This document shows positions 24,121 to 32,276 of a DNA stretch of 64,000 nt, piece after piece. Positions within the stretch are counted from its first letter, which is position 1. Each line of letters opens with the position of its first letter. The position numbers and the translations under genes were made by a program. This stretch comes from Segatella copri (GTDB lineage: Bacteria; Bacteroidota; Bacteroidia; Bacteroidales; Bacteroidaceae). The DNA is taken from positions 103,501 to 167,500 of the forward strand of contig NZ_JAPDUW010000002.1 of NCBI RefSeq assembly GCF_026015295.1, given 5' to 3'. The notes under the pieces were generated by a model. That model did no database searches and had not been told where the DNA came from. It saw nothing but the letters and a program-made list of their open reading frames with translations.

Positions 24121-24840
24121 ATGGTTATAGCAAGTCTGATAAAGGAAAAATTGTCATTGACCCCTGCAGGGGTCGTATTGACAACAAGAGATTTTGGGGT
24201 GGAGATGCGGTATCAGCCGGCACTTGCCAAAGCTCTCAACCGTCTTGTGCACCAAGGCGAACTGCAAAAGATAGCAAAGGGAAAATACTATATTCCGAAG
24301 AAGACCATTTTTGGAAATCTGAAACCTGCAGATTCTGAACTTGTAAAAGACTTTCTGGAGCAAAATGGCAAGATTGTAGGCTACATTACCGGAACTGCCG
24401 CATTTGCATCCCTAGGGTTGACTACACAGATAAGCTCATCCATCCTTGTCGGCACAAATAAATATCGGAGACCTATCACAAGGAATGGCGTGAAAATATC
24501 TTTCTTGTTACAAGAGAACGCCATAACATCAAGCAATATTCCACTACTTAGAATATTGGATGCTCTGCGCCTTATAAAGGACATTCCTGCCACTTCACCA
24601 GATGAATGTGTGACGAATATTTGCAAAGCAATCAATACTCTTTCAATGGAACAGAAGCAAGAATTGGCAGAACTATCCTTGGCATACACACCTTATGTAA
24701 GAGCTTTGCTTGGAGCCATCTACGAGAACATGGGGCTTGAAACGGAAACCATCAGTAAAACATTGAATGGAGTGACCAGCTACAAGTTGCCAGTCTCCGA
24801 CAAAGTATTATCAAACAAAAAAAACTGGAACATCATATGA
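24121..24840 (+). CDS. abiEi: AbiEi-like antitoxin (DUF6088 type)
   Basis: A 239-residue protein. Residues 1-75 are a winged-helix DNA-binding part (QPALAKALNRLVHQGELQKI, then KGKYYIPKKT), typical of AbiEi/DUF6088 antitoxins. The rest resembles the C-terminal AbiEi domain that represses the operon promoter and counteracts AbiEii. It overlaps the toxin gene by the four bases ATGA. Type IV toxin-antitoxin systems of this kind give abortive phage protection. Start taken at ATG 24121, shortly after a Bacteroidota promoter box. Confidence 0.85.
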   Translation: MVIASLIKEKLSLTPAGVVLTTRDFGVEMRYQPALAKALNRLVHQGELQKIAKGKYYIPKKTIFGNLKPADSELVKDFLEQNGKIVGYITGTAAFASLGLTTQISSSILVGTNKYRRPITRNGVKISFLLQENAITSSNIPLLRILDALRLIKDIPATSPDECVTNICKAINTLSMEQKQELAELSLAYTPYVRALLGAIYENMGLETETISKTLNGVTSYKLPVSDKVLSNKKNWNII

Positions 24841-25847
24841 GATTACATGAAAACAGGGATTTGTTCTCTGATGCATTGCAAGCAGCATCGCAACCTGTAG
24901 AAGATGGAGGACTCGGCATTAAGAGTATCTTTATAGAGAAAGACTATTGGATTTGTCGATCGTTGTCTTTGATGGCTGCGAACGACAAGGATAACCGTGC
25001 CATTTTCAAAGGAGGAACAAGTCTTACAAAAGCATATGGTATCGGTAGTAGATTCTCAGAAGACATAGATATTGCTATCTCTGAGGCATGGACGCTCAGC
25101 GGCAACCAATTGAAGATGCTGATCAAGAGAACAGCCAAAAGCATGACGAAAGGTCTGCAGGAAATGGATATGCCTGGTTTTACGAGCAAGGGGTCTCACT
25201 ATCACAAGGCATACTATTCTTATCCACGAGCCATTGATACATTACAAGTAGGTGCTATCAAAGCAGGACAGTTGCTTGTCGAAATCAATTCATTTGCCAA
25301 TCCATATCCTTTTCAGAAATGTAAACTGCAAAGCTTCTTGACCGAGTTCTTGCAAAAGACAGGCAACGAGAACTTGATAGAGGAATATGATATGCAACCT
25401 TTCGAGGTGAATGTTCTCGACAGGCGTAGGACATTGACAGAAAAATTGGTGTCATTACTTCGGTGTTCCTTGGCCGACAACTACATGTCGGAGTTGACAG
25501 CCAAGATACGTCATTTCTATGATTTGCATTTCCTCTTGAATGATGCTGAGACACAGGACTATTTGAAAAGTGACGCTTTCAAATTGGACTTCAGCAACTT
25601 GTTTGCACAAGACCAACAAAGATTTGACAAGCCCGAAGGATGGCAAAACAAAGACATTATGGATTCTCCTATCATCAGTGACCTGCATAATGTATGGTCA
25701 GTGTTAAGCAACGTCTATGCAAAAGAACTTCCTGACCTTGTCTACAAAGATATACCGACTATTGAGAGTATCGAAAATAGCATGGAGCAGTTGATTTCGT
25801 ATTTGCCAAAATATTCAATAGCCATGACAAGAAAGGTAAAGCTATAG
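24837..25847 (+). CDS. abiEii: AbiEii/AbiGii-like nucleotidyltransferase toxin
   Basis: A 336-residue protein of the nucleotidyltransferase AbiEii family. The key motif FKGGTSLTKAYG...RFSEDIDIAI (residues about 59-82) gives the catalytic GS-x(n)-DxD: G-G-T-S and E-D-I-D. Later family residues are visible (LTEKLVSLLR, and KIRHFYDLHFL with the conserved R-x-x-D-x-x-D-like stretch). AbiEii toxins transfer nucleotides to tRNA or other acceptors and stop growth; the homologous MenT enzymes modify tRNA acceptor stems. Coupled to its antitoxin by ATGA. The length is normal, and it appears intact. Confidence 0.88.
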   Translation: MRLHENRDLFSDALQAASQPVEDGGLGIKSIFIEKDYWICRSLSLMAANDKDNRAIFKGGTSLTKAYGIGSRFSEDIDIAISEAWTLSGNQLKMLIKRTAKSMTKGLQEMDMPGFTSKGSHYHKAYYSYPRAIDTLQVGAIKAGQLLVEINSFANPYPFQKCKLQSFLTEFLQKTGNENLIEEYDMQPFEVNVLDRRRTLTEKLVSLLRCSLADNYMSELTAKIRHFYDLHFLLNDAETQDYLKSDAFKLDFSNLFAQDQQRFDKPEGWQNKDIMDSPIISDLHNVWSVLSNVYAKELPDLVYKDIPTIESIENSMEQLISYLPKYSIAMTRKVKL

Positions 25848-25963
25848 ATACCAGCAAGATAAACAAGTATGTCCACCAGCTTCATGTCATCAAGGACGCA
25901 GAGATTATAGGAAAATACTCCGATGCAAGTTGGGTGTTAAAATGGTAAGAAAGGAGATTATTT

Positions 25964-26257
25964 ATGTCACAAAAGAAGATATTCAGATGCCAGGATTGTG
26001 GGTACGAGACCGAAGTATATGAGGGACGTGGCTTCATGGGACAGCATATCGAAGCCATGTCTTGTCCTGACTGCAGAAACATAGTACCTCTTGTGGTGGG
26101 TGGAGTAATTGGTGATGCTGCACCTAGTTTTAATTCTCTTGTAGGAAGGCTATGTCTAAGATGTGGTTCTGACAGGATTCACAGGTGGGATATGCATACT
26201 TGCCCAAAGTGCGGGGGCAAGATGCAACCCACTGGCGAAGAAGAGTTTTGGACATGA
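25964..26257 (+). CDS. double zinc-ribbon protein
   Basis: A 97-residue protein starting after a GGAGATT ribosome site. Four CxxC knuckles are visible: CQDC, CPDC, CLRC and CPKC, which would make two zinc ribbons at residues 9-37 and 65-83. The middle is glycine- and hydrophobic-rich. It ends GEEEFWT. Small zinc-ribbon proteins often bind nucleic acid or partner proteins. It lies 116 bases after the AbiE pair and is not obviously in the same operon. Function unknown. Confidence 0.75.
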   Translation: MSQKKIFRCQDCGYETEVYEGRGFMGQHIEAMSCPDCRNIVPLVVGGVIGDAAPSFNSLVGRLCLRCGSDRIHRWDMHTCPKCGGKMQPTGEEEFWT

Positions 26258-26306
26258 AAATTCTAGCCTATATTTACCTCTTTGATATTTTGCTGAAAAT
26301 TACTTC

Positions 26307-27245
26307 TCAGAATTTCTTTCTTCTCAGATGGCAATAAGGCTCACCACCTGTTTTTTCATAATAATGCTGGTGGTAGGCCTCGCCAATGTAGAATGTCTCC
26401 TCTGGCAGGAGCAAGGTATTGACCTCGTCACCCTTACTACGGAGAAGTTCCGTCACATGTTCGGCTGTCTGCTTCTGAGATTCATTACGATAGAAGATAC
26501 AGCTGCGGTATTGTGGCCCCAAATCAGGACCAACACCATCGGTCTGTGCTGGGTCGTGAATCTCGAAGAAGAGTTTACATAAGCTCTCATATGAAACCTG
26601 TTGGGGATTGAACTCCACGATGACGGCCTCTACGTGATGCGTCTTGTGGTCTCGTACATCGGCATAGGAAGGAAAAGCCTCTTTGCCGCCGGTATATCCT
26701 ACCAGGGTATTGAGTACGCCGGGCTGTTTCTGAAACTGATGTTGCGCGCCCCAGAAACATCCGCAGGCAAAGATGCCAACCTCTATACTGCAGTCTTCAG
26801 GCACATGATAGATGTCAACCTGAGAGCATTTTTCGATGGCTGCCTTAATCATTTCCAGTGCCTTGCCATGTTTCTTCTGAAGGTCTGGGTAGGCCTTACC
26901 TCTCTGAAAGTTATGTTGGAGGTCATTGTACTTCACTTGAAGTGCAATGGGATTTTGAGAATCGATAATGCTCTGCACATAATCAAAATAATCCGTTCCC
27001 GGCTGATGTGTAAGGATGCGAAGGGCATTCACTACACCTGTGGGAATACCTTCATGAAGCAAATCCTCAAAGGAGTAGGAGGTATCTTCTACCACATCAT
27101 GCAGAAAGCCTGCCATCTTTTCCTCGTCTGTATGGCCCATCAAGCCCACTGTGAGTGGATGAAGGATAACAGGATAGCCATCACGATCAAGTTGACCGGC
27201 ATGGGCTGACGTTGCTATACGGAGTGCTATATCAATTGGATTCAT
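26307..27245 (-). CDS. msrA: HD hydrolase-MsrA fusion protein
   Basis: A 312-residue two-domain protein. Residues 1-145 form an HD domain like that of RelA/SpoT hydrolases: AHAGQLDRDGYPVILHPLTV, then FLHDVVEDT (HD and ED) and KYNDLQHNF in place of KxADxxHN. Residues 155-312 are a peptide-methionine (S)-sulfoxide reductase: GCFWGAQHQF with the catalytic Cys, GYTGG, HHVEAVIVEF and HDPAQTDG...GPQYRS. MsrA repairs oxidised methionine in proteins. The HD half may hydrolyse (p)ppGpp or another nucleotide, linking stress signalling and repair; this is inference. Both domains keep their key residues. A MsrA-only start is unlikely because the HD part is in frame. Confidence 0.88.
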   Translation of the reverse strand: MNPIDIALRIATSAHAGQLDRDGYPVILHPLTVGLMGHTDEEKMAGFLHDVVEDTSYSFEDLLHEGIPTGVVNALRILTHQPGTDYFDYVQSIIDSQNPIALQVKYNDLQHNFQRGKAYPDLQKKHGKALEMIKAAIEKCSQVDIYHVPEDCSIEVGIFACGCFWGAQHQFQKQPGVLNTLVGYTGGKEAFPSYADVRDHKTHHVEAVIVEFNPQQVSYESLCKLFFEIHDPAQTDGVGPDLGPQYRSCIFYRNESQKQTAEHVTELLRSKGDEVNTLLLPEETFYIGEAYHQHYYEKTGGEPYCHLRRKKF

Positions 27246-27267
27246 TGTTAATTATGTCATTCTATGT

Positions 27268-27705
27268 TTATAATTTTGTCGTATCTCTTGCTTTGCTAGT
27301 CCTGGAATGATCGCCTGCATGAAAGATACGCTTGCCTTCAACTTCTACTATTCAAGACACACCGCTATCATTACTACCGGCTGCAACTATCTTTATATTT
27401 TTGTCGCACCATGATTTTCCCTTTACCATCAAGACGTCAGCTTCGACCTTTTGGCCTCTGTGATGTCTGATGATGTCCTTGGAGAGTATGTAGGTAAAAG
27501 AGGTATGAGGGTAGCACTGGCGCCATGAAAAGATTTCCCGCGAGAAGTGATCTTCATGGAAATGACTTACAAGTACATACACAGGCTTACCCTTGGACAG
27601 AATCACCGGCATACAATCGGCGGGATCCATCCAATAATCGAAGACCAATACGCAGGATTGGGTCTCCACTGCAAAACCACTATGAAAGATATATGTCAGT
27701 TTCAT
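27268..27705 (-). pseudogene. metallo-beta-lactamase-fold protein, nonsense and 3' truncated
   Basis: From Met 27705 the frame gives MKLTYIFHSGFAVET and the metal motif SHFHEDHF, a metallo-beta-lactamase-fold hydrolase. It halts at a TGA at 27352-27354 after GSNDSGVS. The same frame continues beyond the stop with IVEVEGKRIFHAGD, the next conserved block, and then dissolves into unrelated codons until 27268. So there is one in-frame stop plus a missing C-terminus. A 28-base piece of the same gene (27513-27540) reappears at 35638-35665 next to hipT, showing that the gene was part of the ancestral duplicated segment. Confidence 0.82.
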
Positions 27706-27819
27706 GATTCTCATTCTGATTTACGATTGAATCTTTGAATTCTTTCTTGGACGATTTGAAATAGGTATGTTTCATCTTACCGCCCAAAAAAGGATAGCTT
27801 TTCTCTTATCCTACTATAT
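27706..27819 (-). pseudogene. hipT-tail/hipS-head deletion scar
   Basis: The stretch 27721-27785 encodes FLGGKMKHTYF... ending in a stop at 27721, matching the end of the intact hipT-like gene (FLTDKMKRTYL..., 35676 on). From about 27790 it changes to a copy of the hipS-like start region (compare 36990-37018), but with the start codon lost. About 1.25 kb present in the other arm is gone. This is therefore the remains of a HipST pair in arm 1. Confidence 0.8.
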
Positions 27820-28020
27820 TTAAACGGTTTGACGAATCTCATATTTAACCTCCATGCCAAGGATATCCATGATTTTTTCAACCGTCGATAGGGAAGGGTT
27901 GCCTTTACCGCTCTCTATTTTCTTGATGGTAGAAATGGCTATCTCAGACATGTCTGCGAGGTCTTGCTGGGTAATCCCCAAGGCCTTACGCTGCAATTTC
28001 ATTACTTCTTGAATTTTCAT
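27820..28020 (-). CDS. XRE-family HipB-like regulator, copy 1
   Basis: A 66-residue protein from Met 28020; the longer frame upstream is operator DNA. A Cro/C1 helix-turn-helix spans residues 5-55 (LGITQQDLADMSEIAISTIK, KIESGKGNPSLSTVEKI). It differs from copy 2 (37019-37219) at one position near residue 11 (Lys here, Met there). In arm 1 the toxin genes it should control are deleted, so it is an orphan antitoxin/repressor that could still regulate copy 2 or the divergent nitroreductase gene. Operator-like repeats precede it. Confidence 0.85.
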   Translation of the reverse strand: MKIQEVMKLQRKALGITQQDLADMSEIAISTIKKIESGKGNPSLSTVEKIMDILGMEVKYEIRQTV

Positions 28021-28028
28021 ACCAAGTA

Positions 28029-28105
28029 GTATATTATATTGTACTTTTCCTGCAAAGTTAACCAGAAAATCTAGATTACGCAAGAAAAGGTATAATATAT
28101 TGTTC
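28029..28105. promoter_or_regulatory. operator-like repeats of hipB copy 1
   Basis: Two direct copies of GTATATTATATTGTAC (28029-28044) and GTATAATATATTGTTC (28090-28105), 61 bases apart, between hipB and the divergent nitroreductase gene. Each is a partial dyad (GTAyA...TAtAC). The same pair precedes copy 2. Confidence 0.6.
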
Positions 28106-28205
28106 TTTTTATAAAAAATTATAAGTTTCTGAGATTTTTCTTGTTTTTTTGCCTTTGAATATTGTTTTTTTCTTAACTTTGCATGCACAATTCATTATAG
28201 AAATC

Positions 28206-28913
28206 ATGACTATAGAAGAAGCTATCAAACAAAGACATAGTGTACGAAAGTACATACACAAAACTCTTTCAACTGAGGTAGTTAGAGCACTTGAAGAAAA
28301 AATCTTGGAGTGCAACAAAGAGGGTGGCCTTCACATACAACTGGTTACCCAAGAAACCAAGGCATTCTCCGGCATTATGTCATATGGAAAATTCCATGGC
28401 GTGGAGAACTATCTCGTAATGGCAGGGCAAAAAGACGACGATCTTGATGAGCGTATTGGCTATTATGGCGAACAGCTTGTGCTGCTTGCCCAAGTCCTAG
28501 GACTCAACACCTGCTGGGCAGGATTAAGCTATCGCAAGGTGAATGAAGCCTACAAGATTGAAAAAGGGGAGAAGTTGACATGCATGATTGCCTTGGGATA
28601 CGGAGAGTCACAAGGGGTTAGTCACAAAATCAAGACCATGGAACAGGTGAGCAATGCAACCAGCAATTCTCCTTCATGGTTCCGAAAGGGCGTGGAAGCA
28701 GCTCTTCTTGCTCCCACTGCCATCAATCAGCAGAAGTTCTCATTCTTCCTGCAAGACCAGGAAGGTACAAAAGCTGGTTGTAAACCCAAAGTTCTTGCCA
28801 AGAGAGGCTTCTCAATGGTAGGATATACCAAGATGGACCTCGGTATTGCCAAGCTTCACTTTGAAATAGGAGCAGGAAAGGAAAACTTTAAGTGGGTGGT
28901 AAAGAAAGTATGA
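28206..28913 (+). CDS. nitroreductase-family flavoprotein
   Basis: A 235-residue protein from Met 28206, preceded by a TTAACTTTGCA promoter box. The start MTIEEAIKQRHSVRKY is the FMN-binding R-x-S-x-R motif of nitroreductases. The second motif, GLNTCWAGLSYRK, and C-terminal half (EAALLAPTAINQQKFSF) match the TM1586-like putative nitroreductase subgroup, in which two half-domains bind FMN. Substrate not predictable. It is divergent from hipB copy 1 and translationally coupled (ATGA) to the small gene downstream. It has no counterpart in arm 2, so it was inserted into, or lost from, one arm. Confidence 0.85.
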   Translation: MTIEEAIKQRHSVRKYIHKTLSTEVVRALEEKILECNKEGGLHIQLVTQETKAFSGIMSYGKFHGVENYLVMAGQKDDDLDERIGYYGEQLVLLAQVLGLNTCWAGLSYRKVNEAYKIEKGEKLTCMIALGYGESQGVSHKIKTMEQVSNATSNSPSWFRKGVEAALLAPTAINQQKFSFFLQDQEGTKAGCKPKVLAKRGFSMVGYTKMDLGIAKLHFEIGAGKENFKWVVKKV

Positions 28914-29140
28914 GAGACTTCACGGAAATATGGCAACTTCAAGATACCATCATTACAGCAGTCAACGCATGCGGTTATGGTGTCTGGGATTTGCATGCTA
29001 CCAATTGGGGATTTCATCTGGAGTTAACAGAACATTTGGATGATGCAGAAATCTGCAATATCTGCAGTCAACTTCCGCTTTCTGGAGATTATGAAGGAGA
29101 AGGCACAAATGGTTCTGTTCTAAGTTTGTACAACTACTGA
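28910..29140 (+). CDS. small hypothetical protein coupled to the nitroreductase
   Basis: A 76-residue protein whose ATG overlaps the nitroreductase stop (ATGA). It is acidic, with WQLQDTIITAVNACGYGVWD at the start and a Cys pair (ICNICSQLP) in the middle; no signal peptide or membrane segment. Translational coupling suggests co-function with the flavoprotein. No family recognised. Confidence 0.65.
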   Translation: MRDFTEIWQLQDTIITAVNACGYGVWDLHATNWGFHLELTEHLDDAEICNICSQLPLSGDYEGEGTNGSVLSLYNY

Positions 29141-29239
29141 TTATTGATGTTCAAAAATAAAATAAAGCATATAAATTGTATTGCAAGGATTATTATCTTA
29201 AATATCCGTAAAAAAATTACGGCGTATTGATATTTTGTA

Positions 29240-29248
29240 TATCTTTGC
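29240..29248 (+). promoter_or_regulatory. promoter of ATPase-TOPRIM module, copy 1
   Basis: TATCTTTGC box, with TTTTG about 8 bases before it; a second TAGCTTTGC box follows at about 29307. The same tandem pair precedes copy 2. Confidence 0.5.
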
Positions 29249-29360
29249 AACTGCTTAGCTGCACTTGACATTATAATAAAAGATAGTTTGCATTGTTTAA
29301 GTGTGTATTAGCTTTGCACCAACAAAATTGTTATCAATTAAAAATAAAGTATATATAAGC

Positions 29361-30461
29361 ATGCTAGTAAAATTTGCCGTAACGAACTATAGAGGATTTG
29401 CCAATCGTATAGAATGGGATTTGTCGAAACCAAGTAACTATTCGTTCAATACTTTTGCCATTAAAGATGGTATCATCAAGAATGGCATCGTATATGGACC
29501 TAATGGTTCTGGCAAGTCAAACTTTGCAATGGCCATCTTCGACATTACCAATCATCTTTCACAGAAGTGGAAGAAGGTGAACTATTATGATAACTTTACA
29601 TATACGGGAAAGTTGAACTTCCCCGTAAAATTTGAATATACATTCAAGTTTAGAGATAATACGTTACTATATACATATAGCAAATCACCTGATGGAAAAC
29701 TGGAGGAAGAAGAACTTGTTGTGAATAACAAGCTTATTTTCTGCAACAAGAATTCTGTCTTGACATTGGATGATGTTGAATTCCCGATGGATTCTGCGGT
29801 GAAGGCAAACCTTGCCAATAACGCCAATAATGTATCCATCGTAAACTTTCTGCTTACTTCCTATCCTCTTGCCAAGGAACATTATCTTCTGAAACTGCAG
29901 CAATTCGTAAACTCAATGTTATGGTTCAGAAGTGTTGAAAAAAATGAGTTTATGGGGTTGGCTACTGCTCCGGCAAATCTCGATGAGTATATCATCAAGA
30001 ATAAGCTGACTCAGGACTTTGAGGAATTCATCCATCGGGTAAGCGGACAAAGTTTTGAGTTTCAGGAGCCAAAGGATGATGATAAAGAGTTGTATTGCGT
30101 ATTTGGATTAGGTCGCATTCCATTCGATAAGATTGCATCAACGGGTACTCAATCTCTGATGCTGCTATATTACTGGCTGAAACAGATGACAAAAGCATCG
30201 TTCGTTTTCATAGATGAATTTGATGCATTCTATCATTTCAGACTCTCTTATGAGGTTTGCAAAACCCTCTTTTCCCTTCCATGTCAGGCTTTTACATCAT
30301 CACACAACACCTATCTGATGACCAACGACTTGCTTCGTCCAGATTGCAATTTCATCTTGCAAGACAACAAAATCAAGCCGTTGAGCGACTGCACTCAAAA
30401 AGAGTTGAGATTCGGGCATAATATAGAAAAAATGTTTAGAGGTAACGCATTCGAAGTATGA
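29361..30461 (+). CDS. RloA/OLD-type ABC ATPase of a two-gene module, copy 1
   Basis: A 366-residue protein from Met 29361; twenty further open codons upstream contain the promoter and are rejected. It is an AAA_15/21-type (SMC/ABC-like) ATPase: N-terminal LVKFAVTNYRGF, Walker A GPNGSGKSN (about residues 49-57), signature ASTGTQSLMLLYYWL, Walker B FVFIDEFDAF and H-loop TSSHNTYLM. There is no long coiled coil. Such ATPases pair with nucleases in defence systems (OLD/Gabija, PARIS AriA, RloA). The next gene is coupled by ATGA. The protein is identical to copy 2. Confidence 0.88.
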   Translation: MLVKFAVTNYRGFANRIEWDLSKPSNYSFNTFAIKDGIIKNGIVYGPNGSGKSNFAMAIFDITNHLSQKWKKVNYYDNFTYTGKLNFPVKFEYTFKFRDNTLLYTYSKSPDGKLEEEELVVNNKLIFCNKNSVLTLDDVEFPMDSAVKANLANNANNVSIVNFLLTSYPLAKEHYLLKLQQFVNSMLWFRSVEKNEFMGLATAPANLDEYIIKNKLTQDFEEFIHRVSGQSFEFQEPKDDDKELYCVFGLGRIPFDKIASTGTQSLMLLYYWLKQMTKASFVFIDEFDAFYHFRLSYEVCKTLFSLPCQAFTSSHNTYLMTNDLLRPDCNFILQDNKIKPLSDCTQKELRFGHNIEKMFRGNAFEV

Positions 30462-31225
30462 TACTATTCGTTTTTGAAGGAGTAAAACGGGAGCCGGATT
30501 TGTTCCGCACCATCCAGCGATTATACTTTGCAAATAGAGATGAGCAGATAGTATGTTCCTATAACAACAACATCTATCAGCTATACAAAGATTTGCAGGA
30601 GTATGATGGCGATGGAGATATTGTGTCTTTGCTGATGGAGAAATTTGCTGGTCAAGCAGACAATCCGCTCAAGGATATTGATGCATCTGCTGACATTTCT
30701 GAAATCTATCTGTTCTTCGACTATGACTTTCATAACCGGAATTTATCTCTCGAAGAAATCAACAGGCAGGTAAAGGAAATGCTTGAAACATTCAACAACG
30801 AAACAGAGTTTGGTAGGCTATATATTGACTATCCGATGGTTGAGTCTATACGATATACTAAGCAGTTGCCCGATGCAAACTATTGGACGTATTCTGTAAC
30901 ACGTTCTGAGTGGGGTAAGTTTAAAGGTGTATCTGCAGATTTTTCTGCGTATGACAGTTTCGATTTCATCCTACTGAAAGATCATCGAGAGCCAACAGAA
31001 GTAGAGATGGAGGAAGTTAAGCAAAATTGGGAATATTTAAAGGAAATGAATGTGGGAAAAGCGAACTATCTATGTAAGGGGAAGAATACGATGCCTGCAT
31101 CTAAAGAAGACATACTTCAAGACAAAATATTCAACTCACAAGTAGAACAGTATGTGAATACCGAAGATTGCAAAGTAGCTGTACTCAATGCTTTCCCAAT
31201 TTTTCTGTTTGACTATTTCAAATAA
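30458..31225 (+). CDS. TOPRIM-like/RloB-like effector, copy 1
   Basis: A 255-residue protein coupled to the ATPase gene. Motif order fits a TOPRIM-type fold: FVFEGVKREPDLF near residue 5 (Glu-Gly), IYLFFDYDFHNRN near residue 87 (D-x-D) and DYPMVESIRY near 130 (Pro-x-x-Glu). RloB and AriB-like partners show the same order, but overall similarity is too low by eye to name a family. Predicted role: nuclease or tRNA/DNA-targeting effector held inactive by the ATPase. This is inferred from architecture; I am not sure of catalysis. Confidence 0.7.
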   Translation: MILFVFEGVKREPDLFRTIQRLYFANRDEQIVCSYNNNIYQLYKDLQEYDGDGDIVSLLMEKFAGQADNPLKDIDASADISEIYLFFDYDFHNRNLSLEEINRQVKEMLETFNNETEFGRLYIDYPMVESIRYTKQLPDANYWTYSVTRSEWGKFKGVSADFSAYDSFDFILLKDHREPTEVEMEEVKQNWEYLKEMNVGKANYLCKGKNTMPASKEDILQDKIFNSQVEQYVNTEDCKVAVLNAFPIFLFDYFK

Positions 31226-31397
31226 TATTTTAAGAGAAGGTTATCATACGAGGACATTCTATTAAGCAACATATTTGGACTATCTAAAATTATATTTGCA
31301 CAAATATGCGTAAGGGCAATAGGTTTAAGAGTAGCTAAGCTCATATTGACATTATTACTGACAGCAGGGTTGCTTTAATTCATCTAATTATTCGTTT

Positions 31398-31435
31398 AAA
31401 AAAAAGGGCTAGCCCCATAATCAGGACTAGCCCCC
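31398..31435 (-). terminator. terminator of the hsp20 gene
   Basis: On the minus strand GGGGGCTAGTCC pairs with GGGCTAGCCC across an 8-base loop (one mismatch), followed by eight T. It lies 65 bases after the hsp20 stop. Confidence 0.85.
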
Positions 31436-31499
31436 AGTTTTAATTATTTTCTCGATGCAATGAATGTATCTTGAAAGCTGCATAGCACTTCAAGAAAGA

Positions 31500-31943
31500 T
31501 TACTTAACCTCAATGTGCTTAACATCGTCTTTCTTCTCCTCCTTGGCTATCTTAGGAATCTCAATCTTCAAGACACCGTCACTGACCTCAGCGGAAATCT
31601 TCTCCTGATCAGCATCCTCTGGCAAAGCATAACTCTGAGAGTAGCTGCTGTAAGAGAACTCACGACGCAAGTAATGCTCTTCCTTCTTCTCCTCCTTCTT
31701 CTCATCCTTGTTCTCGATGGATACATTCAGATAGCCATCCTTATCGATGTTCATCTTGACCATATCTTTCTTCAAACCAGGAGCTGCAACCTCCATCGTA
31801 TAAGCTGTAGCACTTTCCTTGACGTTGACTGCAGGAGCTGTTGCGTTCATGTGTGGCATCAAGCCTGTATCAAAGAAGTTGTCATTAAACCAACTGTTCA
31901 ACCAATTTGAAACACTGTTATTTCTACGAGCTAACAACATCAT
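31500..31943 (-). CDS. small heat-shock protein Hsp20
   Basis: A 147-residue protein. Residues 35-135 form the alpha-crystallin domain: VNVKESATAYTMEVAAPGL, KMNIDKDGYLNVSIE, the variable Lys/Glu loop, then SYALPEDADQEKISAEVSDGVLKIEIPK. The C-terminal I-x-I/V anchor appears as HIEV. These cytoplasmic holdases bind unfolding proteins without ATP. The start at 31943 (MM) has an unusually strong ribosome site, TTAGGAGG, eight bases upstream. It has a 190-base leader and a sigma-54 type promoter (32148-32163). Confidence 0.95.
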   Translation of the reverse strand: MMLLARRNNSVSNWLNSWFNDNFFDTGLMPHMNATAPAVNVKESATAYTMEVAAPGLKKDMVKMNIDKDGYLNVSIENKDEKKEEKKEEHYLRREFSYSSYSQSYALPEDADQEKISAEVSDGVLKIEIPKIAKEEKKDDVKHIEVK

Positions 31944-32137
31944 GTAAAACCTCCTAATTCTATTTTTCTCGTCCTCTCTTCGCCTTCCGGCTCAGTCGGG
32001 ATTTCTCATTGTTTTTAATTTATCCTTTTTAATAACGATTGCTTCGGCTTACGAGGTTCAAGGATTTCTAGAAACCCTCAACTGTCATTACTTAGGGTTC
32101 TTGTCGTTCCCCTTGCCCTTTCGGCTTCGGCTTTCAC
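31944..32137 (-). other. long structured leader of hsp20
   Basis: If the sigma-54 promoter is used, the mRNA has about 190 untranslated bases. They include a near-perfect 19-base dyad (32060-32078, AGGGTTTCTAGAAATCCT on the mRNA), GCCGAAGC-type repeats and two very short start-stop frames. It could be an RNA thermosensor or an activator site. Its structure is not determined here. Confidence 0.45.
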
Positions 32138-32147
32138 TCTATGTAGG

Positions 32148-32163
32148 AGCAAGTTACGTGCCA
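32148..32163 (-). promoter_or_regulatory. sigma-54 (RpoN) promoter upstream of hsp20
   Basis: On the minus strand TGGCACG (32163-32157), four bases, then TTGCT (32152-32148). This is an exact match to the -24/-12 consensus TGGCACG-N4-TTGCW, with the GG and GC at the proper distance. It points towards hsp20. No enhancer-binding protein gene is visible in the window. Confidence 0.8.
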
Positions 32164-32276
32164 ACCCGGTTTATAGATTTGGAGTAAACAGTTTTTGCCA
32201 ATTTTGACTAAATATTCTGCAAAATTGACAACAATGGATAATTAATTTAAACTTTGCTGCTAAAACTTCATGCTTT
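32164..32276. other. short gene-free stretch upstream of the sigma-54 site
   Basis: About 110 AT-rich bases with no frame. Together with the leader it makes a gene-free region of 330 bases between DUF4186 and hsp20. Enhancer sites for a sigma-54 activator would be expected here, but no clear inverted repeat is seen. Confidence 0.4.

Larger units (their letters stand above)
29162..31258 (+). repeat. 2.1-kb duplicated ATPase-TOPRIM module, copy 1
   Basis: This segment reappears at 37485-39581 (offset 8323). Apart from one base near its left edge (29171) the two look identical, including promoters and both genes: all translated frames on both strands are the same. The identity ends sharply at both sides. 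Confidence 0.95.
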
